Of a DNA stretch of 64,000 nt, positions 10,850 through 22,930 are shown one piece after another (position 1 is the first letter of the stretch; each line of letters opens with the position of its first letter). The translations under genes and the position numbers were made by a program. A model generated the notes under the pieces. It saw only the letters and a program-made list of their open reading frames with translations. It did not search any database and was not told the origin of the DNA. Source of the DNA: Crossaster papposus. Lineage: Eukaryota > Echinodermata > Asteroidea > Velatida > Solasteridae. Location: the NCBI GenBank assembly GCA_037893245.1, contig JBAIAA010000019.1:1240001-1304000 (forward strand). The letters run 5' to 3'.

Positions 10850-11370
10850 GAGAAAATATGACTGCATGATGCATTTTTGAGGAAAAGCAAACAATTAGGT
10901 GATTCAGAACTGTAATTTTGTGCTGAATCTGAATATCTTGTTTGTGTTTCTCAAAATTGTCTAATTAGGTCAGTAATTAAGGTCAAAGGTCAGTAAGTGC
11001 AAATTATTTTTTTTCACAAGAAATGGTTTATTTTACCTTTTGTATACAATGGTGTAAATAATTTTGCAATTTCTCTTATAATAAATCACGCACAGCATAT
11101 CAAAATATCTAAAATAATAGAAATTGTTAAAGAATTATTCACTTCGTTTGCAAATATCTCCGTAACCATTGGACTTTCTCTTTTTCTCCACGGGATGAGT
11201 TTGTACCTGCTTTTCACACCTAAATGCACTTTTGATCAGTGTTATCTGGCTGATTTACATTGTTGTTGGTATTGAAGGACAGGAATATGATATTTGGTTT
11301 CATACATTATTATAATTAGGACGGTAATTAGAGCCAAGGGTCAATTAGTGCAGAATACCCAATTTTAAGG
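10850..11370 (+). repeat. left ~500-bp inverted arm
   Basis: From 'gcatttttgaggaaaagcaa' to 'attagagccaagggtcaatt', this is the reverse complement of about 15640-16145, at perhaps 85-90% by eye. Together the arms enclose about 4.3 kb containing the CCAAT element and the Penelope-like relic. Confidence 0.75.
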
Positions 11371-11572
11371 GAATTCCTTTTATGTCCATTTTTGGTTTGG
11401 AGAGAGGGATGGCACTATCCCATTCAGTGACACTTTTACTCTGTGACCTGTGTGGCTTAAACAAATTAATTTTAAGCATGACTTAGACCTAGTCTTTGCC
11501 GGTTATGTCCGATTGAAATGTAGGTGAGCGGACATAAGAGATTGAGTGACTATGATAGGTGGAATAATCAAA

Positions 11573-12719
11573 CACTCTAAAAAAAAGATTGGTTGAAAAT
11601 AACCAATATATTTGTCGATTGCAACCAATCCAGTTGGTAGATATGTGGATAACCAAAATATTGGTTAAAATAACCAATCTGATATTGGTTACCTATTACC
11701 AATCCATATTGGTTATAACACTAACCAATGCAATGTTGGTTAATTTAACCAATCCACAATGGTAGGACTCCAACCAATTTGCATTGGTTACCACGTTACC
11801 AATCCATGTTGGTTATAGCACTAACCAATACATAATAGTAGGGCTGCAATCAATTCATATTGGTTAACACTTAACCAATTGCATTGCTTATAACAAATGC
11901 CAAAATACAATATTGGTTAATTCAACCAATTTATAATGTTTAGGCTACAACCAATATGTATTGGTTCCTACGTGGACAAATTACGTAATGAAATAATACC
12001 AATGGAATTAATTTATTACACATTGCAATTACGCATACATACAATAATAACCTAGATATTACCTACATAGCACTTACTACAAACTTAGCTAATGTCGTTG
12101 TTAGTTTTATAGTTCGCTTTTTTGTCCACGACTAAGTCACAGCTAGTTTTTTATGAACAATGTCAAATTTTGAATACGAATGAAATTTAATGTGAATTGT
12201 TCACTATGTTTGCACAAATATCTATATTCAATCTATATAATTTTGAATAATTACATATTATGGTAAAACAAATGCATTTTGGTATAAATACTACAATTTA
12301 ACATCGACTATTGTCAAAACAAATTTCCTCACTTCTGATTGGTCAGTTGATGTAGGTACATTTCCTACAAGCTCAACCAATATGACTGGTTGAAGGACAA
12401 CCAATATATTGGCAATAGATTGGTTAATACAGGCTCAACCAATATGACTAGTTAAAGGACAACCAATATATTGGTTATGATTAAACAATAGATTGGTTGA
12501 TACCTTAGTTGCAAGCTCAACCAATATAACTGGTTGAAGGACAATCAATATATTGGTTATAAATGACCAATAGATTGGTTGATACCTTCAACCAATATGA
12601 CTGTTTGACAGACATCTAACGCATTGGTTACGCTTTAACCAACACATTGGTTAAAAACAACCAATATTGGGTCAACCAATTAGATTGGTTGGTCTTTTAA
12701 CCAAACTGTTTTTAGAGTG
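11573..12719. mobile_element. 1.15-kb TIR element filled with CCAAT/ATTGG palindromes
   Basis: The left end CACTCTAAAAA and right end TTTTTAGAGTG are inverted. The interior consists largely of AACCAAT and ATTGGTT blocks at ~15-30 bp spacing, split by an AT-rich core at about 12000-12350. No ORF. An element at 49501-49690 begins with the same CACTCTAAAAAC end but has a different repeated motif. No convincing target duplication. Confidence 0.7.
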
Positions 12720-12729
12720 AATGTCATTG

Positions 12730-14345
12730 GTGGTGCGAGCATGCAGAGGATTATGTTCGCAAATCCTCTTGCTAGCAATATAACATACTTTCGTACCTTG
12801 CTGTTTGGGCACTCTTCAGTCGCAAATAGGTGATTCAAAAAGGAATCGAGGCTGACTCGTGGACAAGTTGTGGCTGGGATTGGGTATAGTCCAATTATGT
12901 AAGTTTGGTTTGATCCATATGTTTTTTTAGTCGGTTTCAAATTGTTCGTCCAGTAGGGAGAGCAATATGTTGAGGGTTTCGTCTGAATCAATTTGTTGTT
13001 CGAAAAAGCCAGAGTCTGTTGGGAGTGGTTCGAGCTTTTGATTTTGCTGTGGTAGTTTAGCTCTTATTAGTTTCTCCCGAATGTTTTGGGCTTTTTTGAA
13101 GGCAATGAATGGAGGTTTCGGAAATAGTTCCGAAAGTATTTGATTGCCTTGGATTAAGTTCCAGTGTTTGTTTAAGTTCCATTATTGTTAAATTTTCTGG
13201 AGAAAGAACTTATTTCCGAATTGGAAACAGTTGCGGCCAAGAATGAGTTTTATAAGTTTTTGGGTGTAAAGTCGAGGGCGGTTTTGTGATCGGATCTTTA
13301 TGGTTTGTGTTTTCGAGGGCATTGCAAACGCATTTGATTGCTTCCGTCTACCGGACATTTGTGTACATAGAAACAAAATCGATACTTGTAATTAAGACAT
13401 CTTGTGGAAATTGTCTTTCTTCCAGTTTGCGCAAAATGTCTGCTGTGTCGCGAACATAATGTGGGCTGTGCGGTTATTATGGGAAGAAAAAAATAGTCTA
13501 TGTATTCTGAAATGTTGGCCGTAGGGCTGGTACATCCACTTATAATTGGTTGTCCAACAAAATGTTCTCCCGGTGGCAGAGTTTTGTGTATTTTGGGGAG
13601 AAAATACATGGTTGGACATGTTTGACAGTTTTGTGGAAGTAGTAGGTCGAGTATCGTTGTCGATGTGTTTGTTGTTTCTCATTTCAATTAGTGTGTTGTG
13701 AACCATCATAGTAGTTTGTGGGGTAATGTTTTGGTCCAGTTGGGTATAATGATGGGACTCGAGGTGGTGGTAACCCACTTGTAGATAGTCTGAGTGGTTC
13801 ATAATGCAGATGCCTCTGCCTTTGTCACAATGGTTTGACTACGATGTCAGGATTGTTTTTAAGTTTGTTTATGGCCGATAGTTCTTGTGCATGTGGTCAT
13901 GTTTTCTTCCGATTCCTTAGCCTGATGTGGGCCAGTTCGAATTTTTTGGCTTCCAAATATTCTTCTAGTGTTGCACTAGGGGATGATTTTGGTTGCCAGT
14001 TTGATGGTGGTTTGAAAGGATGGTTTTGGAGCGTTTGTTACGCATTAAGAATGCAATTCTTAGTCTTCGATTGAAGGTATTTATGTCACTTACAAGTAAA
14101 ATGCGGTTTGGTTTAGCAGGAGTGGGTATACGGAGTTTAAACCTTTTCCTAAAGCAATTATTACAGTTTGCGATAGTGTTGCTTTCGATAGGTTCGTTAT
14201 GAAGGATTGACATTGTTCTGCTAGTGAGCGCAAATGTTTGGAGTTGGCTCGTTTGGTTTTCGATTTGCATTTGTTAGAGAAATGGTTAGATTTCGATTGA
14301 CTTAGGGATCCCTTGGCTTCTTTGTTGAGTTTTCTTCTTGCCATG
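12730..14345 (-). pseudogene. Penelope-like element reverse transcriptase relic
   Basis: On the minus strand, frames broken by stops and shifts show successive Penelope-type RT blocks: KATLSQTVIIALGKGLN near 14150, INTFNRRLRIAFLMRNKR near 14050, a MNHSDYLQVGYHH block near 13800, YFLPKIHKTLPPG followed by RPIISGC-like text near 13600, and LIKLILGRNCFQFGNKFF near 13260. YFLPKIHK and 'NxFxF-G' are recognisable family signatures. At least four frame changes are needed, so it is inactive. No GIY-YIG endonuclease was identified; it would lie toward 12700. It sits between ~500-bp inverted arms. Confidence 0.8.
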
Positions 14346-14719
14346 GTAGTTGAAAGATTTTTAGTTTGAATATAACGGATAAGGTATAGGGTGGGTTATA
14401 TTCAAGTTTATTTATTATAATTATTATATTACAGATGACGGATTTATCTCTTTTGAGAAGGTGTGGTGGTCCTGAAAAGGACCGTTTGGGTTTGTGGTTA
14501 GAGATCGACTAGTGTTGTCGGTTTTCTTTGATGCCTATTGTTGGTTGATAGGGTCTTGTGAAGAAGCTCATGAGTTGTTTAGCAGTGGGATGATCTTGAC
14601 CCTGGAAGTCTTGAGCAAGCTTTTCTTGGGCTAAGCTCCTGGCGTTGGTCAGCTGGGCGATAGTATTTTTCCAGCGTAATTATTGTAAAGAGCAGCGATG
14701 TTCTTTTCTGGAGATTGCT

Positions 14720-15214
14720 TTAGCGATTATGGAATGACCCCTGGAATTTCAGAGATCGGTGTGGACGTGGTGGCCGTATGTTTACCTCGACATAGGGTGG
14801 TGGTGTGCTAGTCTCGATTGACCGGGAAAGGAGTCGTATTTGGCGGGTGATGTGTTCCTTGACAGATGTCAAAATGTAGACGTTGACTGCAAGGAGTTTC
14901 ACCAGTTTGAAGTTTTCCTCGGATAATTTGTGTGAGACCGTGGTTGGTGTGGTTCTTGATGTGGACGGGCCAGAGTCTAGTTCACAGGATAGAAGAAGTG
15001 ACTCATCGTCGCTTGGAATGCTGTTTAGGGACCGTTGACCGCACGGGATGCTGGATGAAATAGAGCTAGATGAAGATGGTGGAGGCTGGCTGGACTTGCT
15101 CTTCTTGTGTGAGTTGGACTTGCTAAACTTGATGCAACTGTGCAACCGGTTTATTAATCTGTTGGTGCGCCCACTATTTGATAGGAACTTCACAGAAGTT
15201 GCCGATACAACCAA
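14720..15214 (-). pseudogene. Ser/Pro-rich ORF upstream of the Penelope-like RT
   Basis: An open frame of 164 residues is colinear with and upstream of the RT relic. It has an N-terminal basic part (RLINRLHSCIKFSKSN), a Ser/Pro tract and a C-terminal LTSVKEHITRQIRLLSRSI. I take it as the N-terminal portion of the Penelope-like element because of position and strand only. The gap 14345-14720 holds broken frames. It starts next to a poly-G tract (15223-15239). Confidence 0.4.
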
Positions 15215-15369
15215 ATTTGTAGGGGGGGGGGGGGGGGGGTCATAAATCTAACTGTTACATGTTCATTATGTATGCCTATCCATATCCACATATAGGCCTA
15301 CTATCATTATACAGTATACTGCTGGGCTTTGTTTTGTATTATTAGTGCAATTATTACTACATTTTCATT

Positions 15370-15520
15370 GCCGGTCTTGGCACCGAGACCCGAGACCAGA
15401 CATCCGAGACCAAGACCGAGTCATTAAGATTCGAAACCAAGACCGGCTAGCCGAGACCGAGACAAGGCCCCGAGACCGGTCTCGAGACCGAGACTGGTCT
15501 CGAGTACTACATCACTGATT
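15370..15520. repeat. GAGACC-rich minisatellite
   Basis: Repeated GAGACC/GAGACCGAGACC words with interspersed 'aagaccg'. Irregular period, no coding signal. Confidence 0.7.
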
Positions 15521-15619
15521 CAGACAGTAGGTAGGGATTCCCACACCGTATATTTAACAAAAGCATGTGAGGTATTGTATAGAGGCGCCTACCACAGCAC
15601 CAGCATTGTGTAGGGATGC

Positions 15620-16150
15620 ACACAAATGAAATTTCCTAATAATTTGTATTTTGCACTAATTGAACTTTGGCTCTAATTACCGTCCTAATTATAATAATTT
15701 ATGAAACCAAATACCATATTCCTGTCCCTCAGTACCCCAAATAATGTAAATCAGCCAGAGAACACCGATCAAACGTGCATAATTATGTTTGAAAAACAGC
15801 CTGTAGAAACTCATCCCGTGGTGAAAAAGAGAAAGTGCAATGGTTAAGGAGATATTGTCAAAAGAAGTGAATAATTCTTTAACAATTTCCATTCATTTCG
15901 ATATTTTGACATGCTGTGTATGATTTATTAAAAAAGGAATTGCAAAATTATCAACATCATAGTATTTAGGAGGTAAAATAAACCATTTCTTGTGAAAAAC
16001 TGAAATTTGCACTTAATGACCTTTGACCTTAATTACTGACCTAATTAGGCAATTTTGAGAAACACAAACAAGATATTCATATTCAGCACAAAATTATCTT
16101 TCAGAATCATCTATTTGTTTGCTTTTCCTCAAAAATGCCTTATGCAACTT
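15620..16150 (-). repeat. right ~500-bp inverted arm
   Basis: Inverted partner of 10850-11370, ending 'ttgcttttcctcaaaaatgc'. Confidence 0.75.
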
Positions 16151-17394
16151 AAATAGGCACATTTCTGGATTTGTTGCCTAGACTAACCTAGAGAATTAAA
16201 AAAAAGCAAAATCTGAAAAACTAAAAAGTCGACTTTGTCCGGGTTTCGTTGGAACAGGTCACATTTGCTTCCTACCTTTTTACGATTGATTTAATTACCT
16301 AAACCTTTTTTAGACAAGAATGATTTCCTCAAGAGCGTTATATTCAAAATGGCCGCCGACGCCATTTTGAAAAAAACATAACTTTCAACATTTCAGGTAG
16401 AAATACAAATGAGGTGTCTTGTTCTACCGAGCACATCATCTTTTTCTGTTTGGCGTATCATTTCATACATAAGGTGCGTGTATGCTTGTAACTGTATGCT
16501 TGCTTGTAACTGTATGCTTGTAACTGTATGCATGTACATGTACATGTACATGTACATGTATGGGTACACCAGTGACGACAAGCCTCGACTGCAACTTACA
16601 TTGTATACAATGTATACGCTGTTCAATACCACTATCCCCTAATCCATGGAAAGACTCCATTGGTGATGATTTTGTTTGGTGTGTCAGTTATTTGTTAACC
16701 TAACCTACTGAACCCTGTGTCATTATGCACTGCGTGTACACGTATTAGGTAACGCGTGATATATCCTGAATATATCGCTGATGAAAGGTGGTCATGTTTA
16801 CCTCAACACCACGGCAATCGCTTTTGGTTTTTAAAGTCTGTCTATGAACGTAACCCATCGGAACATGTCATACATTACAAAATAAGACGATATGTACTGG
16901 TAGTCTATATTGCGATCCAAGTACATGTACATGTTAATGTCATTTGACATAAAATGTACAACAAGTTTTTGACAGATTTGCCACTATGTGTATTAATATA
17001 CCCTATAATATTCACCTCTAGTTCATCATTGAAGTCTTTAACATTTAGACTGACTTTAACTCGATACACGGAACAAACACACGAGGAAGATAAATTGGAT
17101 GTGTCAATTAGTATTTGTGAGACAAAATGATACCGTGTCCATAGATCGTTTAATTTCATTACATGTAGGCTATTTGACATTTTAGTCCATGAGGCAGCTA
17201 TAAATTATCAGTACCATTTTGAGGGACGAATCCCAATATGATTTTTGCAATAGAGAAAAATATGAAAAGTACAGCAACATATGATAGACTTCTGACTAGT
17301 TTTAGAAAGATTTTTAACATAAATGTTAAAGTTCTGACAGCCTCTTACAGTCACGCAACGTACGGCTGTTTGAGGAATCGGTCAATGTTGCACA

Positions 17395-17674
17395 TGGGTG
17401 AGTTTTTAGGGTTTAACGCCGTACCAGCATCAATGGCCATATTCACGGCGGGAACAAATTTCATTCAACAATTTGTTATTTCATTCAACAATTAATGTGA
17501 AGAAGTTACAGTTTTAGAGGTGGGAGGAAAACCCCAGAAGAATATCCTGGGAAAAAACCCACGGAGTCAGGCAGGGACTGAAAACCCAATCCACATATTG
17601 GCCCAGGCCGGATTCGAACCCGGGTCATGGTGGTGGAAGGCGAGGAAAGAACCACTACACCAACCCGACTCCCC
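17395..17674 (-). mobile_element. tRNA-derived SINE with 9-bp target duplication
   Basis: On the minus strand the head GGGTTGGTGTAGTGG (A box) and GGGTTCGAATCC (B box) are followed by the GGAAAACC-type body. TGTTGCACA flanks it at 17386-17394 and 17675-17683. The paralogous blocks at 26318 and 43457 have a single TGTTGCACA, i.e. the empty site. Confidence 0.85.
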
Positions 17675-17686
17675 TGTTGCACAGTA

Positions 17687-17822
17687 CACGCTTAAAACTA
17701 TACTGTTGACTCAACCTATTAAGTGTGCGGTCTGTGACTACTCTTGGAATTCCAACTTTTAAAGAGTAATCACGGACCGAACTTAGATATACATTCGATT
17801 CAACACTTTAGTTTTAAGCGTG
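17687..17822. mobile_element. TA-flanked MITE, CACGCTTAAAAC family, copy A
   Basis: CACGCTTAAAACT and AGTTTTAAGCGTG ends with TA on both sides (17685-17686, 17823-17824), as in Tc1/mariner-type insertion. Same position in all three beta copies, so the insertion predates the duplication. Confidence 0.75.
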
Positions 17823-18522
17823 TATAGTTTCATGTGTTAAAGAACTACTAGCCAACAGTAAACAGCCGTAGTTCGATGTGTGCTGTGTCCGTGACATGCT
17901 TACGTTGAGCAGATGAGAAAGGTCAAGATGAAATACTCTGAAATGCCCGAGTGTTTCATGATAGATTGAAAAGTTTAGAGTATTTAACAGGTCAGTAATG
18001 GATTTGGAAGTATTTAGGGCTTGATTTGGTGTGCTTGTATAGGTGTACTTGATTGTATCACCACCGCCGTATGCACTGATTAATGTAACTTCACGTGTGT
18101 GGCTGGTCGCTTCGTATGTTGGTAGTACGTAGGCCTACGCACGGTTGGTTCTTTATTTATGTTTTGGGGTGATATTGTACTAGTTCGGACTCTTCGGACG
18201 GAGACTGGTTATTCTTACTCGGGAATGTGTTGTGTCTGCCTCTATAGTCTAGATTCGGCCTTGTTAGCTGGGCCCATCCATGGAGGTATTTCTATCGAGT
18301 TCTAGCCCCATCTGTACCGTGCTGGGTGAATGGTCTGAACTGCATACGCTGGTGAAATGCTTACGTATGGTCAACTATAATCAGTTGCTATCTCCATAAA
18401 TCCGTGGTCCCACTATTCTACTGTAATATAGATTAATTTGTAATGAATTATATATGTCTCCTGCACTTCTTACACTTCGTCTAGTCCAGAACCAAATGCT
18501 TGGCTAGTGTCGCGTTTGTGGC

Positions 18523-18756
18523 ATGACATCGTTTCGATCTATTTCATGTAAAAAGTATGTCACTGCTGTTGCAAATGGGGAAGAACTCACTTTTGTCCAT
18601 AATTTGTCGGGGTTACTCTTCAAGTGGCGAGCATTTCTTTGCACCACAAACGAAATGTCACAAAAGGAAAGTGAGACAACAATGCAGAACTTGTACGCCC
18701 CAAATATTTGTCTTCATGGGTCATACTACTTAATGCTGCACAACCCGTGCCTTTGA
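18523..18756 (+). other. short open frame shared by two beta copies, coding status doubtful
   Basis: A 77-residue frame (contains VANGEELTFVHNLSG and LYAPNICLHGSYY) is also open at 44350-44586. Differences between copies are mostly replacements plus one 3-base indel, so there is no sign of purifying selection. No family recognised. Confidence 0.2.
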
Positions 18757-19029
18757 GCCCATTCAGCAGGTTTTATCATTGGATACATCTGTCCCAGACT
18801 TATATTATCATAAGAATTGTAGAAGTACATTTACACTAAAAACAAAGGTCTTGACGGTGTGCCTCTGTTTACATCTGTATTCAAATGTGCCCGTCAATTT
18901 GCGCATGAATCATGTTTTACATAAATTTGGTTTAGAGATGACATCAGAGGTCACATAATTCAAAGGCGATCTGACCTGCGACGTCAGTCTTTAAGCAAAT
19001 TTCATGTAAAACACGATGGGTGCGCATCC

Positions 19030-19390
19030 ATAATACTTTGACAAATTAAGTTTTAAAGAGGTCATGAGCAACAGGTGGATACAATATTATGGATTACCAT
19101 GACAAGTTGTTCCAAATTGTACTTTACAATCACTAAATAAACTGTTGATTAGAAATTACAAGTTGTGGTTCATAACTATTTTGTTTGCTATTATTTTCAG
19201 TTTACATTCAGCAGTTTAAATGAGAGAAAATAGGGCATATTAGAGTAATGTATAACTATTAAGTTTATTGTATTTTCTTTTAATATTCAACAGTTTAATG
19301 AGACAAAACTGTTGCTCAGAATTCACAAGTTGTGGTTCATAACCATTTGGTTTGCTTATATTAATTTATTTTAACAAACTAATAATGAGA
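19030..19390. repeat. AAACTGTTGxT/CACAAGTTGTGGTTC repeat
   Basis: Two internal tandem units sharing 'acaagttgtggttcataac'. The same arrangement is at about 45530-45860. Non-coding. Confidence 0.6.
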
Positions 19391-20040
19391 CTAAACTGTT
19401 GATAAAAAACACAATTCAGTATTTACATCTAGGGTAAAGAGTCTCAAAAAAACATTTCTAAGAACAGTTATACGCAATATAATAGTTTGTGCACTGTTTT
19501 GATTTATTTTTGAATATGGCGAACCTGCCCCAACGGGATGGGTGTGGGGTAAGTTGTCGTTCCAAAAAAATGTAGTGGTATTTAGCCAAGACATAGTATG
19601 GCTTTCTAGCCTTTAAATTTACATCTCTAAACCAGTGAGAAAGAACATGGGGCGGACTAGCCACACTCTCCCCTATATTATGGGTTTCCTCCAAGTCTAA
19701 TACTGTTAGTAGTAATTTAAGGATTGCAGTTTTGGTTTTCTTTGATTGGCCCCAACACCCAAACAAAATGTAGTAAGCTGTTCAAAAAAACAGTGCAGAG
19801 AATCGTATAATGCAAATATATTTAAATTAAATAAATGCTTGATTGAATTTTGGTTTTAAGAAACGCCCAGTATGTGGGCTGATATAGGCACTACCATCTC
19901 ATCCTGTGTGGTGTGTGCATCGATAGTCAACCTGTGTGTGTGTGTTCTTGCAGCGATATGTGTGCCCTTACACAGCGCAAAGTTATCACGCACCACTACT
20001 GGTACGCGTGTACAGCACATGGTACCAGTCAGTCCGCAGC
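19391..20040. other. no recognised gene
   Basis: Contains 'ggcgaacctgccccaacggg', a motif of the same type as in 45290-45360. Otherwise nothing identified. Confidence 0.3.
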
Positions 20041-20059
20041 GCACGCGTTAATGAGGTCA

Positions 20060-20186
20060 TATCCCGAACTTTATTTGCAGGGCCGGCGTCGCAAATCGGC
20101 CACGAGATTTACGCGAGTAATTGCGAGAGTTCGACCGCTTTGTTTTCACGAGCTACACGTTGCAAACGAAGCAGTGATTCTCCAAG
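20060..20186 (+). promoter_or_regulatory. CpG-rich putative promoter/5'UTR
   Basis: A locally CpG-rich stretch (ggccggcgtcgcaaatcgg, cgcgagtaattgcgag) stands out from the AT-rich surroundings and leads directly into AAGATGGCG. Suggestive of a TATA-less housekeeping-type promoter. No experimental signal can be seen from sequence. Confidence 0.35.
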
Positions 20187-20194
20187 ATGGCGTG
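20187..20194 (+). CDS. candidate first coding exon (Met-Ala-Trp...)
   Basis: ATG in a good initiation context (CCAAGATGGCG) is followed after eight bases by a consensus donor, GTG|GTAAGT at 20195. The exon would end in phase 2. I could not find the continuing exon, so the gene is unidentified. A 82-residue frame at about 20312-20560 follows an acceptor-like GTGTGTTTAG and is the nearest possible continuation, but it matches nothing I recognise. Confidence 0.3.
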
Positions 20195-20954
20195 GTAAGT
20201 GGAAAGCGAACGATTTTCTGAATCGAATGATATAAAATATGACGAGATTCAGTGTGTTTTTGGCAGAATTTTGTATAATTAGAGTATAATTTAAAAAAAT
20301 GTTTTTGTCGTGTGTTTAGTTTCTGCGCACTGACTGGACTAACACAAATTGCCAACAATGATCACTACACATCGATAAAGGAAGCAATGATCTTTCGTTT
20401 GATATACAATTTAGCCTGTGGCGACATTTTTTTCATGTATTTTGCGACGATTTTCGTGCGCGCGATTTCAACTTTTTCGGCCATGTCTTTTGGCTTTACG
20501 CAGAACGTGTATTTCATAATGCACACAAGCACATGTGTACATGTGCTGGATATGCACTAGGTGGTGATTGCACAGTAGCCAACAGAAACGGAATTAATTT
20601 TTTTGTTTTGTGTGGCTTTATTTATATGATAAAGTTAGGTTTCTGCCTTCATGTCATGCATACGAAATAGATTTTTCTTTCATGTATAAAAACGACTTAG
20701 GCCTATGTTTTTGTTCCATGTGGCTTACCAAATTATTGATTTGGACATTTCTGAAATCTGCCTATGGTTTTCAAGACAATGGTACTCAGTTACCAATGAC
20801 CGTAGGCCTGCGATGTAGGTGTCAGAAGAAAGCTTATAGCTCCTACTTTCTGATATTGACCTCAGTTTTTCCATGAAATATATACTTTCGGGATTATGGC
20901 CATTTTCCGGTGGGTTTTGTTTTTTTAGGTTCACCCTGTAGAACACAATATTGG

Positions 20955-21103
20955 TTCGAGTGTCAAGCACTCGCATTTTGTTCGGTCCATTTTCTCAATG
21001 ACCGATTAAAGTGGCACATGGGTACGGACTGTATGTTGTATTTTCGATCGCGGCCGTTTTGGAAAGTAGGCCAAAAGAAATATCTCGGGGCTTGACACTC
21101 GAA
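20955..21103. repeat. 149-bp inverted-repeat element
   Basis: TTCGAGTGTCAAGC at 20955-20968 and GCTTGACACTCGAA at 21090-21103 are exact inverted copies. Confidence 0.65.
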
Positions 21104-21789
21104 TCGAACATTCGAATCAACTCGAAATTGTTCTATAGACCGTACCCTTACCTGCAAAATAGTAGGAAAACAAAATTTTTACGGCAAAAATATAAGAACC
21201 ATAACAACAACAAAAAAGACGCCCTTATACAGACAATATTGCAGGCGCCCACAATCGGAATATTGTTATCATTCAAACAACACAACGAACATTCATTAAC
21301 CTAATTGAATATTCGTTATTATAATATTTTAGAGCATGGGTTATGCATCCTGAGTAATTGCGTACTTTGTAAGCAAACATAATATTCTTCCAGTAACTTT
21401 TGGACTTTTAGGTTATAATGTAGCAATAATGTTTCAGGCAATAATTGTCTACACAATTTTATGATTAGGGTTGAAGCTTCACCTTTTCCCTCAAAATCGT
21501 GTGCATGTTTTGAAAAGAGTAATGCTCACATCAACACACACATACACGTTTGTTTATGGTGTAAATCGAGAGGTTTCCTTTGTTCCTCTCGGAAATTTCC
21601 TTTGTTTCCTTTCCTTTTCTTTTTCCGACGGCTCTCATTGGTTTTGTACACGAATCTCAATCGAGGTCGTCCTCGATCCTAACTCTAACCCCAATTCACC
21701 TTCGTGTCGCCAGGTATGTGTCCTCCAATTACACCATAAACAATCGCACGCTATAGTACATGGTCTTTATACACACAACTTTTTTTAAA

Positions 21790-22540
21790 GAAATCGTTCA
21801 TAACAAGTGCGTCATACAAATTCCAGGATAACCAGAAAAATAGTACAATTTCATTGCCTCATTTGTATTGCCTACGACAGTTCATTTGACTCACGCCTAC
21901 TCTCTAAAAAAATATAAAAAATAATGACAATTGGCAAAATGTCTACGAGTGACAAACAAGAGAAAGACAATAGGAGTTCCACAATTAAAGGCGTTTACAC
22001 ACTTGTGTACGAACCTTTTTTCCTTATACTGTGACCTTTGAACACAAGATTTCCACAGGATACGAGAAGAAGTTACGGATTGTAGACTTGCACACGTCCA
22101 AAGTCCGTTCTATCCTCTCTGAACAAAGGGAACACTGTCTTGATGGGCCCGAAATCACAATTAAGAGTTGATTTTTTGTTTTTGAGCGTGAATTCGCTAA
22201 CCGTTTTCTTAACTACACGAATACAAAGAAATGTTCACGGTATGCATGGAACGTAATTGTGAACATGCATGAACTAGGCAGCAACGTATTTTGTGAGAGC
22301 GTACAATTCGTAAAACAAAATAAACACCCGACAGGACTGACAAAACCTTTCTCATTTTACAGACCTTTGTTCGGCCAAGGATGTTACGCAAGCGGAACAC
22401 ATCTCTATATACGTGAACTGTAGCACCTGTTGCGCATGCGTGCGAACCTTTTCCGAAGGGTTGATAAAGGACAAAAGCTGCGTCAACCACAGCTGGATTT
22501 ATCGAGACGTGTCGGTGTGTGTGCCGCCTGGCACAGAGCA
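21790..22540. repeat. diverged copy of block 'alpha'
   Basis: Matches 23270-23960 and 40630-41140 (gttcggccaagg, acgcaagcggaacacatctc, ggacaaaagctgc) but is more diverged. It is cut at 22540 by the G-tract element. Confidence 0.65.
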
Positions 22541-22930
22541 GGCCCGCACGCAGGATTTTGTTAGGGGGAGGGGAGGGGGGGGGGGGGGGGGGGGGAGGGG
22601 AGGGGGGGGGGGGGGGGAGGGGGGGGGGAGGGGGGGGGGGGGGTGCGAATTTGTACTGATGGAACCAAAAATGGAACGAAATATTTTCGTGTGCCAGTAG
22701 CGTTATTTATACGTCAAAATACCATTATTTACCCCGGAAAATGTGGACCTTTTGGTAATTCAGGGGGCGAATTTGAACTGATGGGACCAAAAATGGGACC
22801 AATGTTGTTTGTGTGCTTGCCAGTACAGTTATGTGTACATCAAATAATCATTATTTACCCCGGAAAATGTGCAGAGTATTACATGTTAACAACAAAACAG
22901 GGCAGTTTAATAATATTTGCTGTAAAAAAC
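22541..22930 (+). mobile_element. G-tract element (GCCCGCACGCAGGATTTTG...)
   Basis: GCCCGCACGCAGGATTTTG, then about 80 nearly uninterrupted G/A bases (22563-22643), then two tandem ~110-bp units containing 'ccattatttaccccggaaaa'. An inverted copy with a poly-C run is at 37130-37410. Non-coding. Confidence 0.7.

Larger units (their letters stand above)
16233..18870. repeat. duplicated block 'beta', copy A
   Basis: Starts at 'catttgcttcctacc' and is colinear with 25243-27060 and 42412-44690. It contains a CATGTA microsatellite (16529-16561), a SINE insertion and a MITE. The 33 bases just before the block (16233-16264, 'gtccgggtttcgttggaaca') recur at 63912-63943 and are absent from the other two copies, marking a breakpoint. 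Whether the block derives from a host locus or a large mobile element is not clear. Confidence 0.75.

Noticed and set aside
18523-18756. Conserved small protein in the beta blocks
   Set aside because: Differences between copies are mostly amino-acid replacements; similarity is explained by recent duplication of the whole block.
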